Shown here: positions 1 through 8,429 of the stretch, one piece after another
How the letters are laid out: each line of letters begins with the position of its first letter
Position numbering within the stretch: the stretch's first letter is position 1
Assembly (NCBI GenBank): GCA_029213265.1
Contig: JARGNG010000020.1
Location: 19,702-83,701, forward strand
Direction: 5' to 3'
From: Verrucomicrobiales bacterium
Lineage (GTDB): Bacteria > Verrucomicrobiota > Verrucomicrobiia > Verrucomicrobiales > DEV007
Length of the DNA stretch: 64,000 bases
Program-made: the position numbers and the translations under genes
The notes under the pieces: generated by a model
What the model was told of the DNA's origin: nothing
Databases searched by the model: none
What the model saw: only the letters and a program-made list of their open reading frames with translations

Positions 1-3000
1 GTAACGATCCAGCTTATCGAGATCCTTGGCGGGAGGAGCTCCGAGCATTCTTGTCAGCCTTGTCTCCAATCCCTGAAAGTGAATGAGACGGCGGGAGAGG
101 GACCCGGCCAGCAACCACCCCGGAGCGAGAAGAGACGTAAAGTGCTCGTTGGCATCAGAAAGAGACTCCTCATAACCTGACTCTGAGGCTCCCAACAGGC
201 GGCCGACCCTCTCCGCCACGGAGAGAATTTTTGCAACTGTCCCGCATGTTTGGCTCGCACGCTCAAACAGATTCTCCCCGGCCAATACGACCGCGGGGTC
301 CCACTCCAACTTCGTGAGAGGGGTTCCCAGCAAACCCAGACAAACACGCCGAATCAGATCTTCGCGATTCCTACCCGGTTCGGGTCCGAGATTCGAGAGA
401 AGCCAGGCCTCTTCCGCCGACAGAAACTGCATCGACCCGCCCGAAGGTTTGGCCTTGGGCTGCGAAGTCGGTGGGGCCTGTCTTTTTGGAGGAGCCTTTG
501 CCTCCCCGAAAGCAGCAGCGAGAGATCCAAAGCCTTTCTCCGCCGACCCTGATTTCGATACCGGGGACGATCGCTGCGGAGCGGCACGCTGCGGAACGGA
601 CTTACGGCCGGCTCCCGAGAATACGCTCTCCTTCAGACGCGTCACCTTCCCCGCCTCCTCCTCGACGAAGAGCCTCGCGACACCAAGTCGATGCTGGGCC
701 TCCGCGCACCTCACCGAAGGAAACAATTTCATGCCGACTCCGTGCCCTCCGCCATCATAGAGGCGGGGGTAGCCAACGGTGTGCCGATCCAGTTCCACTT
801 CCGCCGGGAGGTCTCCGAAATTCCAACTGCCCAATCCGGACCGCTCGAACTTGCCACTCGCGACGGTAGCGAAACGATCCTTGACCCGACCGGCGAGGGA
901 ACGCTGCAGATCGGCGAGGTCTTTCCCCTCCCCGACCTTCTTCTGCTTGTCATCCAAAACCAGGAACCGCATCTGCAGGTACCCGGGAAGTCGTTCCAAA
1001 TCGAAAGAGTCTTCAGAAATATCCAGTCCGTAGCCCTCGTGCAGAAAATCGATCAATCCCTCCAACAACCCACAATGAGGTTCGTATCCCTCCCACGCCG
1101 AAACAAACTCCTCAACCACTTCGCGATTGGACGGAAGGAGCGTTCTCGTTTCCTTGCGAAGACATCGCAGAAGAGCAGACGTCTTTTCATCGAGCCATCC
1201 CGCCACCAACCACTCCCCAAACCATTCCGGAAGATGAGGCAACTCGCCGAGGGGAATCAGCGCAGAGATCCCGTCCCCCGGATCGGCGGGACAGTGCAGG
1301 TATTCAATCCGGAAAACGCTCTCTCCATCCGGCGAAAAAATCACGTCGGGATAGTCCTCCACCCGGATGGGCTCCAGTTGCGGCAACAGGCAATCCTCGA
1401 GCGAGAAATCGATCACTCCCTCCTCCTGCTGCGCGACCCACTTTTCAAAATCCTTTTGCGTGCAAATCGAAGCCGGCAGTCTCTCCTCATAGAACGAAAC
1501 AACGGCCTCGGGATGAACGAGACCTCCGAGTCGGCGCATCTTGTGCTCCAGTCGTTCTGCAGCGGCGAGCGTGTCCCGATTGTTTTTCAAACAGGAAATG
1601 GGTGCCCGCGTATTCTGGTTCACCAACGCTTCTAACAAAAACACCTCCCGCGCGACAGCGCGGTCAATTCGCCCATAGTGAATGGGACGTTTATCGACAA
1701 CGGGGAGACCAAAAGCAACGATTCGCTCATCGCCATAGACGGCCCCCTGCTCCTTCACCCAGTGAGGATTGCTGTAGCGAAAGCGACAGAGGTGAGGCGC
1801 CACCTTTTCAAACCATCCCGGATCGAACATCGCCGCATTGCGGGCGTAAAGCTTCGCCGTCTCCACCATCTCGAAAGACATGACCCAGGCGGGTGCACTA
1901 CCGAAAATTCCCGAGCCCGGGAAGAGAAAGAAGACCGAGTTGCGCGCCCCTTTATATCCCATTTTCTTTCCCTGATGCATCCCGACCTGGGAAGGGATGG
2001 ATGCGAGAATGGCACGGTGCAACGGTTCGGAGTAGGTGTCCTGAGGGTCGGTCAGTTTCTTCCTGGGATCCGGCAACGTCCACTTCATCTGCCGAAGGGT
2101 ATCCCGCAGTTCCCGATGAAGGTTCCGCCACTCCTGCACCCGGCGGAAGTTGAGAAAGTTTTTCTGACAAAAACGCCGCAACTGGTTGTTCGATTTTCCA
2201 CGACACTCTTCGATCGCATGCCACCAGCGTAGCCACCCGGTAAAGTCGGACCGCTTGTCACGAAACTGTCCGTGAGCGCTGTCGGCCGCCTCCTGTTTTT
2301 CACGGGGGCGCTCCCGCGGATCCTGCACCGCCAGGGCGCTGGCGATAATCAGACCTTCCGCGAGGCAGCCTTCCTCCTCCGCCCCGACCAGAACCCGGCC
2401 AATACGCGGATCGAGAGGAAGCCGGGCCAGCGTGTGCCCAATCCCTGTCATTTCGACATGTCGTCCTTTCTTGCGAACGGCATTCAGTTCTTCGAGCACG
2501 CGGTAGGCCTGGGAAACCCGCTTCGGCTGGGGCGGATCAACAAAAGGAAATTCCAGAGGATCCCCGAGACCGAGGTGTTCCATCTGCAATACGACGCCGG
2601 CAAGATTCGATCGAAGAATCTCCGGATCGGTAAATTCGGCCCGCTCTTCGAAATCCTCTTCGGAGTAGAGACGGACGCAAATACCTTCACTGACACGCCC
2701 ACAACGCCCCCGGCGCTGGCGCGCGCTCGCCTGCGAAATGGGTTCAATCTGGAGGCGTTGAATTCCGGACCCGGGATCATGACGACTGACACGGGCAATC
2801 CCGGAATCGATCACAAATCGAATCCCCGGAATGGTGAGCGAAGTCTCAGCTACATTGGTCGCAAGAATAATTCTCCGCTTGTGGGAAATCGGTTTAAAAA
2901 CCGCCTGCTGCTCCTTTCCCGCCTGCCTCGCAAAGAGCGGAACCACCATCGTGTCCCGGTATTTCCTCCCTTCGAGCAAATCTGCGGCGTCTCGAATTTC

Positions 3001-3711
3001 GCGCTCTCCGGGAAGGAAAACGAGAGTATCTCCAAGCGGGTCATACTCTTCGAGATCTTCCACCGCTCTCGCAATCTGCTCGGAGAGCGGCTCCCGTTCA
3101 TGCAGCGGCTCCTGATACTGATCCTCCACCGGAAAGGTTCGTCCTTCCACCTCGATGACCGGAGCATCCCGGAAGAACTCGGAAAAAGAACCCGCATCGA
3201 GGGTGGCCGAGGAAATGATCACTTTTAAATCATCCCGCTTTTCGAGGGTCCGGTGAAGGTATCCGAGAATGAAGTCGATATTCAGGGATCTCTCGTGAGC
3301 CTCATCGATGATCAGCGTGTCGTACTGCCAGAGCATCGGATCATTTCTCGTCTCGGCGAGAAGGACACCGTCCGTCATGAATTTCACCGAAGTCTTTTTC
3401 TTGTCGGTCCGGTCTTCGAAGCGGATCTGATAGCCCACCTCCGCGCCGAGCGGCACCTGGAGTTCCTCGGCGACCCGTTTCGCGACGGAGGTCGCGGCAA
3501 TTCGCCTCGGCTGGGTGCAACCGATCCGTTTCCCTTTCGAACCGCGATTGGCGAGCAAGGCAATCTTGGGAAGCTGGGTTGTCTTTCCGGATCCCGTATC
3601 ACCGCACACAATGATGACAGGATGGTCCATCAGCGCACGGCCGATGTCCTCCCTCCGCCGCGAAACCGGCAGTTCGTCTGCAAACGAAATCTTCACCTGT
3701 GATCGATCCAT
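1..3711 (-). CDS. hrpA: ATP-dependent RNA helicase HrpA, DEAH-box (3' end outside window)
   Basis: DEAH-box RNA helicase of the HrpA family, which unwinds RNA using ATP in the cytoplasm. The frame is open from the ATG at 3711 to the left edge, giving 1237 codons. E. coli HrpA is about 1300 residues, so only a short C-terminus should be missing. Walker A GDTGSGKTTQ lies near residue 37, DEAH (IIDEAHERS) near residue 133, the SAT motif (ISSATLD) near 160, and QRRGRCGR of motif VI follows near 330. The second half matches the long HrpA-specific C-terminal region, ending in a predicted helical stretch. A low-complexity Pro/Ser/Lys linker lies around positions 450-650 of the window. Divergent from the VOC gene. 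Family assignment is secure; physiological role in this organism is not visible. Confidence 0.93.
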   Translation of the reverse strand, partial: MDRSQVKISFADELPVSRRREDIGRALMDHPVIIVCGDTGSGKTTQLPKIALLANRGSKGKRIGCTQPRRIAATSVAKRVAEELQVPLGAEVGYQIRFEDRTDKKKTSVKFMTDGVLLAETRNDPMLWQYDTLIIDEAHERSLNIDFILGYLHRTLEKRDDLKVIISSATLDAGSFSEFFRDAPVIEVEGRTFPVEDQYQEPLHEREPLSEQIARAVEDLEEYDPLGDTLVFLPGEREIRDAADLLEGRKYRDTMVVPLFARQAGKEQQAVFKPISHKRRIILATNVAETSLTIPGIRFVIDSGIARVSRHDPGSGIQRLQIEPISQASARQRRGRCGRVSEGICVRLYSEEDFEERAEFTDPEILRSNLAGVVLQMEHLGLGDPLEFPFVDPPQPKRVSQAYRVLEELNAVRKKGRHVEMTGIGHTLARLPLDPRIGRVLVGAEEEGCLAEGLIIASALAVQDPRERPREKQEAADSAHGQFRDKRSDFTGWLRWWHAIEECRGKSNNQLRRFCQKNFLNFRRVQEWRNLHRELRDTLRQMKWTLPDPRKKLTDPQDTYSEPLHRAILASIPSQVGMHQGKKMGYKGARNSVFFLFPGSGIFGSAPAWVMSFEMVETAKLYARNAAMFDPGWFEKVAPHLCRFRYSNPHWVKEQGAVYGDERIVAFGLPVVDKRPIHYGRIDRAVAREVFLLEALVNQNTRAPISCLKNNRDTLAAAERLEHKMRRLGGLVHPEAVVSFYEERLPASICTQKDFEKWVAQQEEGVIDFSLEDCLLPQLEPIRVEDYPDVIFSPDGESVFRIEYLHCPADPGDGISALIPLGELPHLPEWFGEWLVAGWLDEKTSALLRCLRKETRTLLPSNREVVEEFVSAWEGYEPHCGLLEGLIDFLHEGYGLDISEDSFDLERLPGYLQMRFLVLDDKQKKVGEGKDLADLQRSLAGRVKDRFATVASGKFERSGLGSWNFGDLPAEVELDRHTVGYPRLYDGGGHGVGMKLFPSVRCAEAQHRLGVARLFVEEEAGKVTRLKESVFSGAGRKSVPQRAAPQRSSPVSKSGSAEKGFGSLAAAFGEAKAPPKRQAPPTSQPKAKPSGGSMQFLSAEEAWLLSNLGPEPGRNREDLIRRVCLGLLGTPLTKLEWDPAVVLAGENLFERASQTCGTVAKILSVAERVGRLLGASESGYEESLSDANEHFTSLLAPGWLLAGSLSRRLIHFQGLETRLTRMLGAPPAKDLDKLDRY

Positions 3712-3774
3712 CCGATGGGCGATTTTTGCAAGCCGTGCTTGCGGTTGGTGTAGCCCTGTCAGACAATTGTCGCC

Positions 3775-4134
3775 ATGCTGACTGTGGAGAAACTGAAATA
3801 TACGATCTGGGCTGCCAATTCGGAGCGTGCCGCTGCTTTTTATCGTTATGCATTTGGAGCGGAGATCGTGAAGCAAAACCCGCACATCACGGAGCTCGAG
3901 ATCGCAGGCGGAATCATTTCTATCCACGGCGGCGGCGAGGGAAAGAAGACCTGGACCGGAATCACCCTGCAAGTGCCCGATGTCATCGAAGGGGCAGAGG
4001 TCGTCCGGAAGGCGGGAGGCCAATGCCCGAAGGAACCGCAGCCGGAAGACGGGGAACCACCCCACCTCGCCATGTGCATCGACACAGAGGGGAATGAATT
4101 CATGCTGACCCGGGATCGAAGCAAGGACGCCTGA
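3775..4134 (+). CDS. VOC (glyoxalase/bleomycin-resistance-fold) family protein
   Basis: A 119-residue single VOC module with the paired beta-alpha-beta-beta-beta layout: an N-terminal half beginning LKYTIWAANSERAAAFY and a second half closing with the typical 'D.EGNEFML' strand near residue 108. These proteins bind a metal and act on, or bind, small molecules. The family cannot be narrowed to a substrate from sequence. The stop codon is followed after one base by the next ATG (4136), so it is almost certainly co-transcribed with the DUF4336 gene. Confidence 0.8.
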   Translation: MLTVEKLKYTIWAANSERAAAFYRYAFGAEIVKQNPHITELEIAGGIISIHGGGEGKKTWTGITLQVPDVIEGAEVVRKAGGQCPKEPQPEDGEPPHLAMCIDTEGNEFMLTRDRSKDA

Positions 4135-4135
4135 A

Positions 4136-4813
4136 ATGGAAGCGATCGGCGAAAACATCTGGCTGCAGAAGCACTCGTTTTCGACTTTCGGGATGCAAAT
4201 GGGCCGGAACGTGGTCCCGATCCGGCTTTCCTCCGGAAAGCTCATCATTCACTCCACGGCCCCCTTCTCGGAAGAAGAGGCGGAAGAGATCCGAACAATC
4301 GGCGAGCCCGGCTGGATTCTCGACCCGACCAACTTTCACGATACCTACGCCGTTCGGGGAGCGGCCGCCTTTCCGGAAATCCCCTTTCTCGCCCCGGAAG
4401 GATTTCCGGCCGCACGGAAGGCGAAGGCGCAGTCCCTTGCCATCACTCCCGCAGAATGGGACGGGGAAATCGATGTCATCCCGATCCTCGGGATGCCGAT
4501 GACCAACGAACATGTCTTTTTCCACCCCGACTCAAAGACGCTCATTGTGGCCGACCTGCTCTTCAATCTGCCGTCCGACCTCGACGGATTTACGAGAACG
4601 AGCGTGAAGCTGATCAGTGGGATTCGCGAGTATCCCGGCAACAGCCGCATGTTCCGATTGATGATCCGTGATCGAGAGGCATTTGAAGCCTCCCTTCAGC
4701 AAATCCTGTCCCTGGATTTCTCCCGGGTGATCGTCGGCCACGGTCTCCCCGTGGAAACCGAGGCAAAAACCCGGATGCGGAAAATCTTCGCTAATTTTGG
4801 TTACGCAGTCTGA
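4136..4813 (+). CDS. DUF4336-type metallo-hydrolase-like protein
   Basis: A 225-residue protein resembling the DUF4336 family, whose members look like reduced metallo-beta-lactamase-fold proteins of unknown function. Visible family features are the start 'IGENIWLQKHSFSTFGMQMGRN', the 'IHSTAPFSEEEAEEI' stretch near residue 38, 'DPTNFHDTY' near 62, 'ADLLFNL' near 139, and the C-terminal 'RVIVGHGLPVE' near 200. It starts one base after the VOC stop, so the two form a two-gene operon. The last 13 bases overlap the convergent ABA4-like gene. No substrate can be named. Confidence 0.7.
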   Translation: MEAIGENIWLQKHSFSTFGMQMGRNVVPIRLSSGKLIIHSTAPFSEEEAEEIRTIGEPGWILDPTNFHDTYAVRGAAAFPEIPFLAPEGFPAARKAKAQSLAITPAEWDGEIDVIPILGMPMTNEHVFFHPDSKTLIVADLLFNLPSDLDGFTRTSVKLISGIREYPGNSRMFRLMIRDREAFEASLQQILSLDFSRVIVGHGLPVETEAKTRMRKIFANFGYAV

Positions 4814-5235
4814 ACGTTTCTTTTCTTTCGGAATCCTAAGAGCAGGAGAAGAAAAAGCATCAAGCCTACCGGACCGAAAAGAAAGGTCAGGACCATTGGG
4901 ATCAGGATCCAATAGTGCTCAATCCCCTCCTCTTTTGCCTTCATTAGAATCCAGCAACCGACAAAGAAATCGAATGCCAGGTAATGGATCCATCCCCCAA
5001 CGACAGCCCAGGGACTGGTGAACAGGGCCATCACCCCGGACAGCGTGCGATAACCGGCCCCTTCCACCGGGTCGCCCGAGGTAAGTGCGACGAGGTAGAA
5101 CAAAGCGAGAGCCGCCGGAAGCCCGAAGCGCAATGCCGTGAAAATCCGGGGAGTCCATCGCGCGGCGACGAGCAAATAGATCCAGGCAAAGAAGGCGATG
5201 GAATTGACGATACTGAACACGGTTTCCGGAGTCAT
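4801..5235 (-). CDS. ABA4-like (DUF4281) membrane protein
   Basis: A 144-residue integral membrane protein with about four hydrophobic segments. The stretch 'GWIHYLAFDFFVGCWI' and the following 'LTFLFGPVGLMLFL' are characteristic of the DUF4281/ABA4 family; plant ABA4 acts in neoxanthin formation, but the bacterial members are uncharacterised. I chose the ATG at 5235 (MTPETVFS) because it puts the first membrane segment at the usual distance; the frame could open upstream at 5298. It is convergent with the DUF4336 gene (13-base overlap) and divergent from the MFS/spermidine synthase gene. Confidence 0.68.
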   Translation of the reverse strand: MTPETVFSIVNSIAFFAWIYLLVAARWTPRIFTALRFGLPAALALFYLVALTSGDPVEGAGYRTLSGVMALFTSPWAVVGGWIHYLAFDFFVGCWILMKAKEEGIEHYWILIPMVLTFLFGPVGLMLFLLLLLGFRKKRNVQTA

Positions 5236-5339
5236 TCTCCAGTGATAGCGACGAAACTCCTCGACTTCCAGACTGAAAAGACACACCGTCCCCCGCATTC
5301 ATTTTGCAACTGATCGCTCCCACCGTCGTTTCTTCCATC

Positions 5340-7439
5340 ATGCCGATCTTCGCCATCTCTATTTTTCTGAGCGCTTTTCTCCTTTTTCAGGTGCAGCCAG
5401 TGATTGCCCGTTACATCCTGCCCTGGTACGGGGGAAGTCCGGCCGTCTGGACAACTTGTCTCCTGTTCTTTCAAATTGGCCTTCTCGGCGGCTATGCCTA
5501 TGCCCATGCTCTGGTTTCGTGGTGCCGGAAACATCCTCCGCTCCAATATGGGATTCATCTCGGATTGCTGGTGCTGGCTCTGTTTCTATTGCCGATCACC
5601 CCGGATGACTCGCTGAAGCCAACCGGCGACGAGGCGAGCCCGGTGAAGGGAATCATTCTCCTTCTCTCGACTACGGTTGGCTTTCCCTATCTTCTCCTTT
5701 CCGCCTCCGGCCCCCTGCTGCAGCACTGGTTCGGTGACGCCTTCCCCGGAAGATCGCCCTATCGGCTCTACTCGATCTCGAATCTGGGATCGATCCTTGG
5801 TTTGTTGACCTATCCGTTTCTTTTTGAGCCACTTTTTGCTGTGACCACTCAAACGATGCTCTGGTCGCTGGCCTTCGTGATCTATGCGTTCTGTGCCGGA
5901 GCCTGCGGGCTCTCTTTCATGCGCAAAACAAAGGAAAGCGGAATCCACTCTGACCCGGACCCGAATGCGCAACAAGCGGCCCGTCCCTCCCTCTTGGACT
6001 GGATCTACTGGGTCACCTTTGCCGCGTGCGGCTCGATGCTGCTTCTCTCGCTCACCAACCAGATGTGCCAGGATGTAGCAGTGGTACCGTTCCTGTGGGT
6101 GATTCCGCTCTGCCTCTATCTGCTGACCTTCGTTATCGCATTCGATCACGAACGTTGGTACAAGCGCATCGTTGCGATGCCCCTGGCTGGAATGGCGGTG
6201 GCTGCGGTCGTTTATTTGATCAATCAGCAATTCGCGACCGGGGAAATGCATCTTGGCTGGCAGCTGGTAATTTTTCTCTCCGCGATCTTTTCCGGCTGCC
6301 TGGTCTGTCACGGCGAGGTCGTCCGCATCAAACCTGCGACGCGTTATCTCACAGGATTCTACCTCGCGATTTCTCTCGGGGGCGCTCTCGGGGGAATATT
6401 TGTAAGTGTCGTCTCTCCTCTTCTTTTCCAGGGATACTGGGAACTCCATGTCGCCCTGGTTCTTCTTACGGTCCTCAGCTCCGCCACACTGTTTCAGCAT
6501 AGAAAACGCCCCGGCACGAAATCGTTTCTTCTCACCTGGGCTCCCGTCAGCCTGATTGCGCTCGGTTCGCTGGTCTACTTCCTCCACCAACAGATTGAAA
6601 CGACGAAGTCGGGCAGCCTTGCCGGCACCCGGGGCTTCTATGGAGTTCTGCGCATCTACGAGGAAAACATCCTGACTGAAGACTACTACCGGGCCCTCTA
6701 TCATGGCCGCATCAGCCATGGTCGACAGTACATGGATGACCAGTTCCGTGAACTCGCCACGACCTACTACAGTCTCGAAAGTGGAATCGGAGCGGCCGTC
6801 GAAAATCATCCCTCTCGGGATGGGGCATTGCGAAAGCCGCTGCATGTAGGAGTGGTTGGCCTGGGCGTAGGAACACTGGCCACCTATGCCAAACCGGCAG
6901 ACCGGATTCGATTCTATGAAATCAATCCTCAGGTCGAAACGATGGCCCGGGAGCACTTCACCTATCTCGAAGATTGCCGGGGGGGCGAGAAAGTCGTTAT
7001 CGGCGATGCCCGGATTTCGCTGGAAAGGGAACTGGCGGAAACCGGTTCCCAGGAATTCGACATTCTTGTCGTCGACGCCTTTTCGGGAGATTCCATTCCG
7101 ATTCACCTGATGACCAAAGAAGCCTTCGAGCTCTACTTTCAACATCTCAAACCCGACGGAATCCTCGCGGTACACATCAGCAACCTCCACCTCGATCTGA
7201 GCCATCCGGTTCGAACGATTTCCGAAGAATTGGGCTACAAGCCCCTCTCGGTGGAGCACACCCCGGACGATGACAACTACCACAGTTACTACTCCCACTG
7301 GGTCCTGATCTCTCCCGACCCCGGCCTCGAAAGCCGGCTCGCCCTGACTGGATTCCTTTCGGAATGGTATACCGAAGAGCCCAAAGAAATCCTCTGGACA
7401 GACGACTACTGCAACCTGCTCCAGGTCGTCGAATGGTAA
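5340..7439 (+). CDS. Fused MFS-like membrane / spermidine-synthase-like protein
   Basis: A roughly 699-residue fusion. The N-terminal two thirds contains about a dozen hydrophobic segments, beginning IFAISIFLSAFLLFQVQPVIARYILPWYGG, a signature of 'fused MFS/spermidine synthase' proteins. The C-terminal third carries a Rossmann methyltransferase/spermidine-synthase-like domain with VGVVGLGVGTLA as the nucleotide loop and 'DILVVDAFSGDSIPIHL' as the substrate-side motif. The ATG at 5340 is preferred; an upstream TTG at 5304 would add 12 residues. Whether the domain makes polyamines is unknown; the aspartates of the catalytic strand are present. Confidence 0.85.
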   Translation: MPIFAISIFLSAFLLFQVQPVIARYILPWYGGSPAVWTTCLLFFQIGLLGGYAYAHALVSWCRKHPPLQYGIHLGLLVLALFLLPITPDDSLKPTGDEASPVKGIILLLSTTVGFPYLLLSASGPLLQHWFGDAFPGRSPYRLYSISNLGSILGLLTYPFLFEPLFAVTTQTMLWSLAFVIYAFCAGACGLSFMRKTKESGIHSDPDPNAQQAARPSLLDWIYWVTFAACGSMLLLSLTNQMCQDVAVVPFLWVIPLCLYLLTFVIAFDHERWYKRIVAMPLAGMAVAAVVYLINQQFATGEMHLGWQLVIFLSAIFSGCLVCHGEVVRIKPATRYLTGFYLAISLGGALGGIFVSVVSPLLFQGYWELHVALVLLTVLSSATLFQHRKRPGTKSFLLTWAPVSLIALGSLVYFLHQQIETTKSGSLAGTRGFYGVLRIYEENILTEDYYRALYHGRISHGRQYMDDQFRELATTYYSLESGIGAAVENHPSRDGALRKPLHVGVVGLGVGTLATYAKPADRIRFYEINPQVETMAREHFTYLEDCRGGEKVVIGDARISLERELAETGSQEFDILVVDAFSGDSIPIHLMTKEAFELYFQHLKPDGILAVHISNLHLDLSHPVRTISEELGYKPLSVEHTPDDDNYHSYYSHWVLISPDPGLESRLALTGFLSEWYTEEPKEILWTDDYCNLLQVVEW

Positions 7440-7454
7440 GGTCTCGATTCCGGA

Positions 7455-8222
7455 TCAATCCGTTTCGTAGGGCCAGTGCGTTTTCGTCCACAAACCACCG
7501 TCGACGTAGATTGTCTGGCCTGTGATGAAATCCGCTTCGTCGCCTGCGAGATGAACGACCATGCGGGCGACATCTTCCGGAACTCCGACCCGGCCCATCG
7601 GAGTCAGCGGTGACCAGTCTCCTGCATAATCGGGCGACTCCTCTTTGGTTCTTTCAATTTCGATCGCACCGGGCGCGACACAGTTGACGCGGATCCCGTA
7701 TTTCCCAAGTTCACACGCACTCACCCGGGTGAGTTGGTCGAGTCCGCCCTTCGACGCGCAGTAGTCAACGAGATTGAGAAAAGGCTGCTTGTTCGCCCCC
7801 GAACCGATGTTGATAATCGATCCGCCCTGACCCTGGTCTCTCATGATGCGAGCACCCGCCTGGGTGCAGAGAAAGCTCCCCTTCAGGTTCGTCTTGATCG
7901 TCTTGTCCCAGTCCGCTTCGTCAAGATCCAATAGCGAAGCAAAGGTCTGTCGTCCCGCGTTGTTGACGAGACAGTCGAGCCGCCCCAGTTCCGCAACGAC
8001 GGCGGAAAACATGGCTTCGACGGGCAACTTTTCCCCGACATCCCCCGAAACCGTAAAGCAACGCCGCCCCTTGCTTTCAATCACTTCCTTCGTTTCTTCC
8101 GCTCCGGCCGCGTCGCTGTGGTAATTGACCGCCACGTCCCAACCGGCATCAGCCAGACCATAGGCAATTCCCCGACCGACTCCTTTGCTGGCCCCTGTAA
8201 CAAATGCAACTTTTGAACTCAT
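7455..8222 (-). CDS. Short-chain dehydrogenase/reductase (FabG/glucose-dehydrogenase type)
   Basis: A 255-residue classical SDR using NAD(P)H. The cofactor loop TGASKGVGRG is at residues 9-18, NNAG near 88, and the catalytic tyrosine and lysine lie in YCASK near 157-161, with the catalytic serine in 'NIGSGAN'. The C-terminal 'DFITGQTIYVDGGL' is typical of FabG and glucose-1-dehydrogenase relatives. The substrate cannot be decided. It is convergent with the preceding synthase gene and divergent from the cytochrome-type gene; about 207 bases separate the divergent starts. Confidence 0.85.
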   Translation of the reverse strand: MSSKVAFVTGASKGVGRGIAYGLADAGWDVAVNYHSDAAGAEETKEVIESKGRRCFTVSGDVGEKLPVEAMFSAVVAELGRLDCLVNNAGRQTFASLLDLDEADWDKTIKTNLKGSFLCTQAGARIMRDQGQGGSIINIGSGANKQPFLNLVDYCASKGGLDQLTRVSACELGKYGIRVNCVAPGAIEIERTKEESPDYAGDWSPLTPMGRVGVPEDVARMVVHLAGDEADFITGQTIYVDGGLWTKTHWPYETD

Positions 8223-8371
8223 AACGCTTTCTTCAATTGATGCGGGTCAGCGCTCAAGTCAAAACGAATTCGCGTCGCAAAACAGGTTCAATTCCACTTG
8301 CGAGCCCCTCTTTGCGCGATCCGATCCGAAAAATATTTTGCCAAACGCACCCCTTCTCACCGTATTTTCGA

Positions 8372-8402
8372 TTGCCAAATTCCGTGATTTTTTACATAGG
8401 AT
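8372..8402 (+). promoter_or_regulatory. Possible promoter for the 8430 gene
   Basis: An AT-rich stretch within 60 bases of the GTG start contains TTGCCA (8372-8377) and a poor -10-like ACATAG/TAGGAT some 16-19 bases downstream. No Shine-Dalgarno sequence precedes the GTG. The call rests on position and composition only. Confidence 0.25.
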
Positions 8403-8429
8403 TTTTTCACTTTTTGCTATCCTCCCACC

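Noticed and set aside
691..1635. Long plus-strand open frame opposite hrpA
   Set aside because: It is the antisense shadow of a strongly supported helicase gene; the product is basic and low-complexity, with no family motif.
5586..7298. 570-codon minus-strand frame opposite the spermidine-synthase fusion
   Set aside because: A shadow of a well-matched gene in GC-rich codon usage. The translation has no domain.
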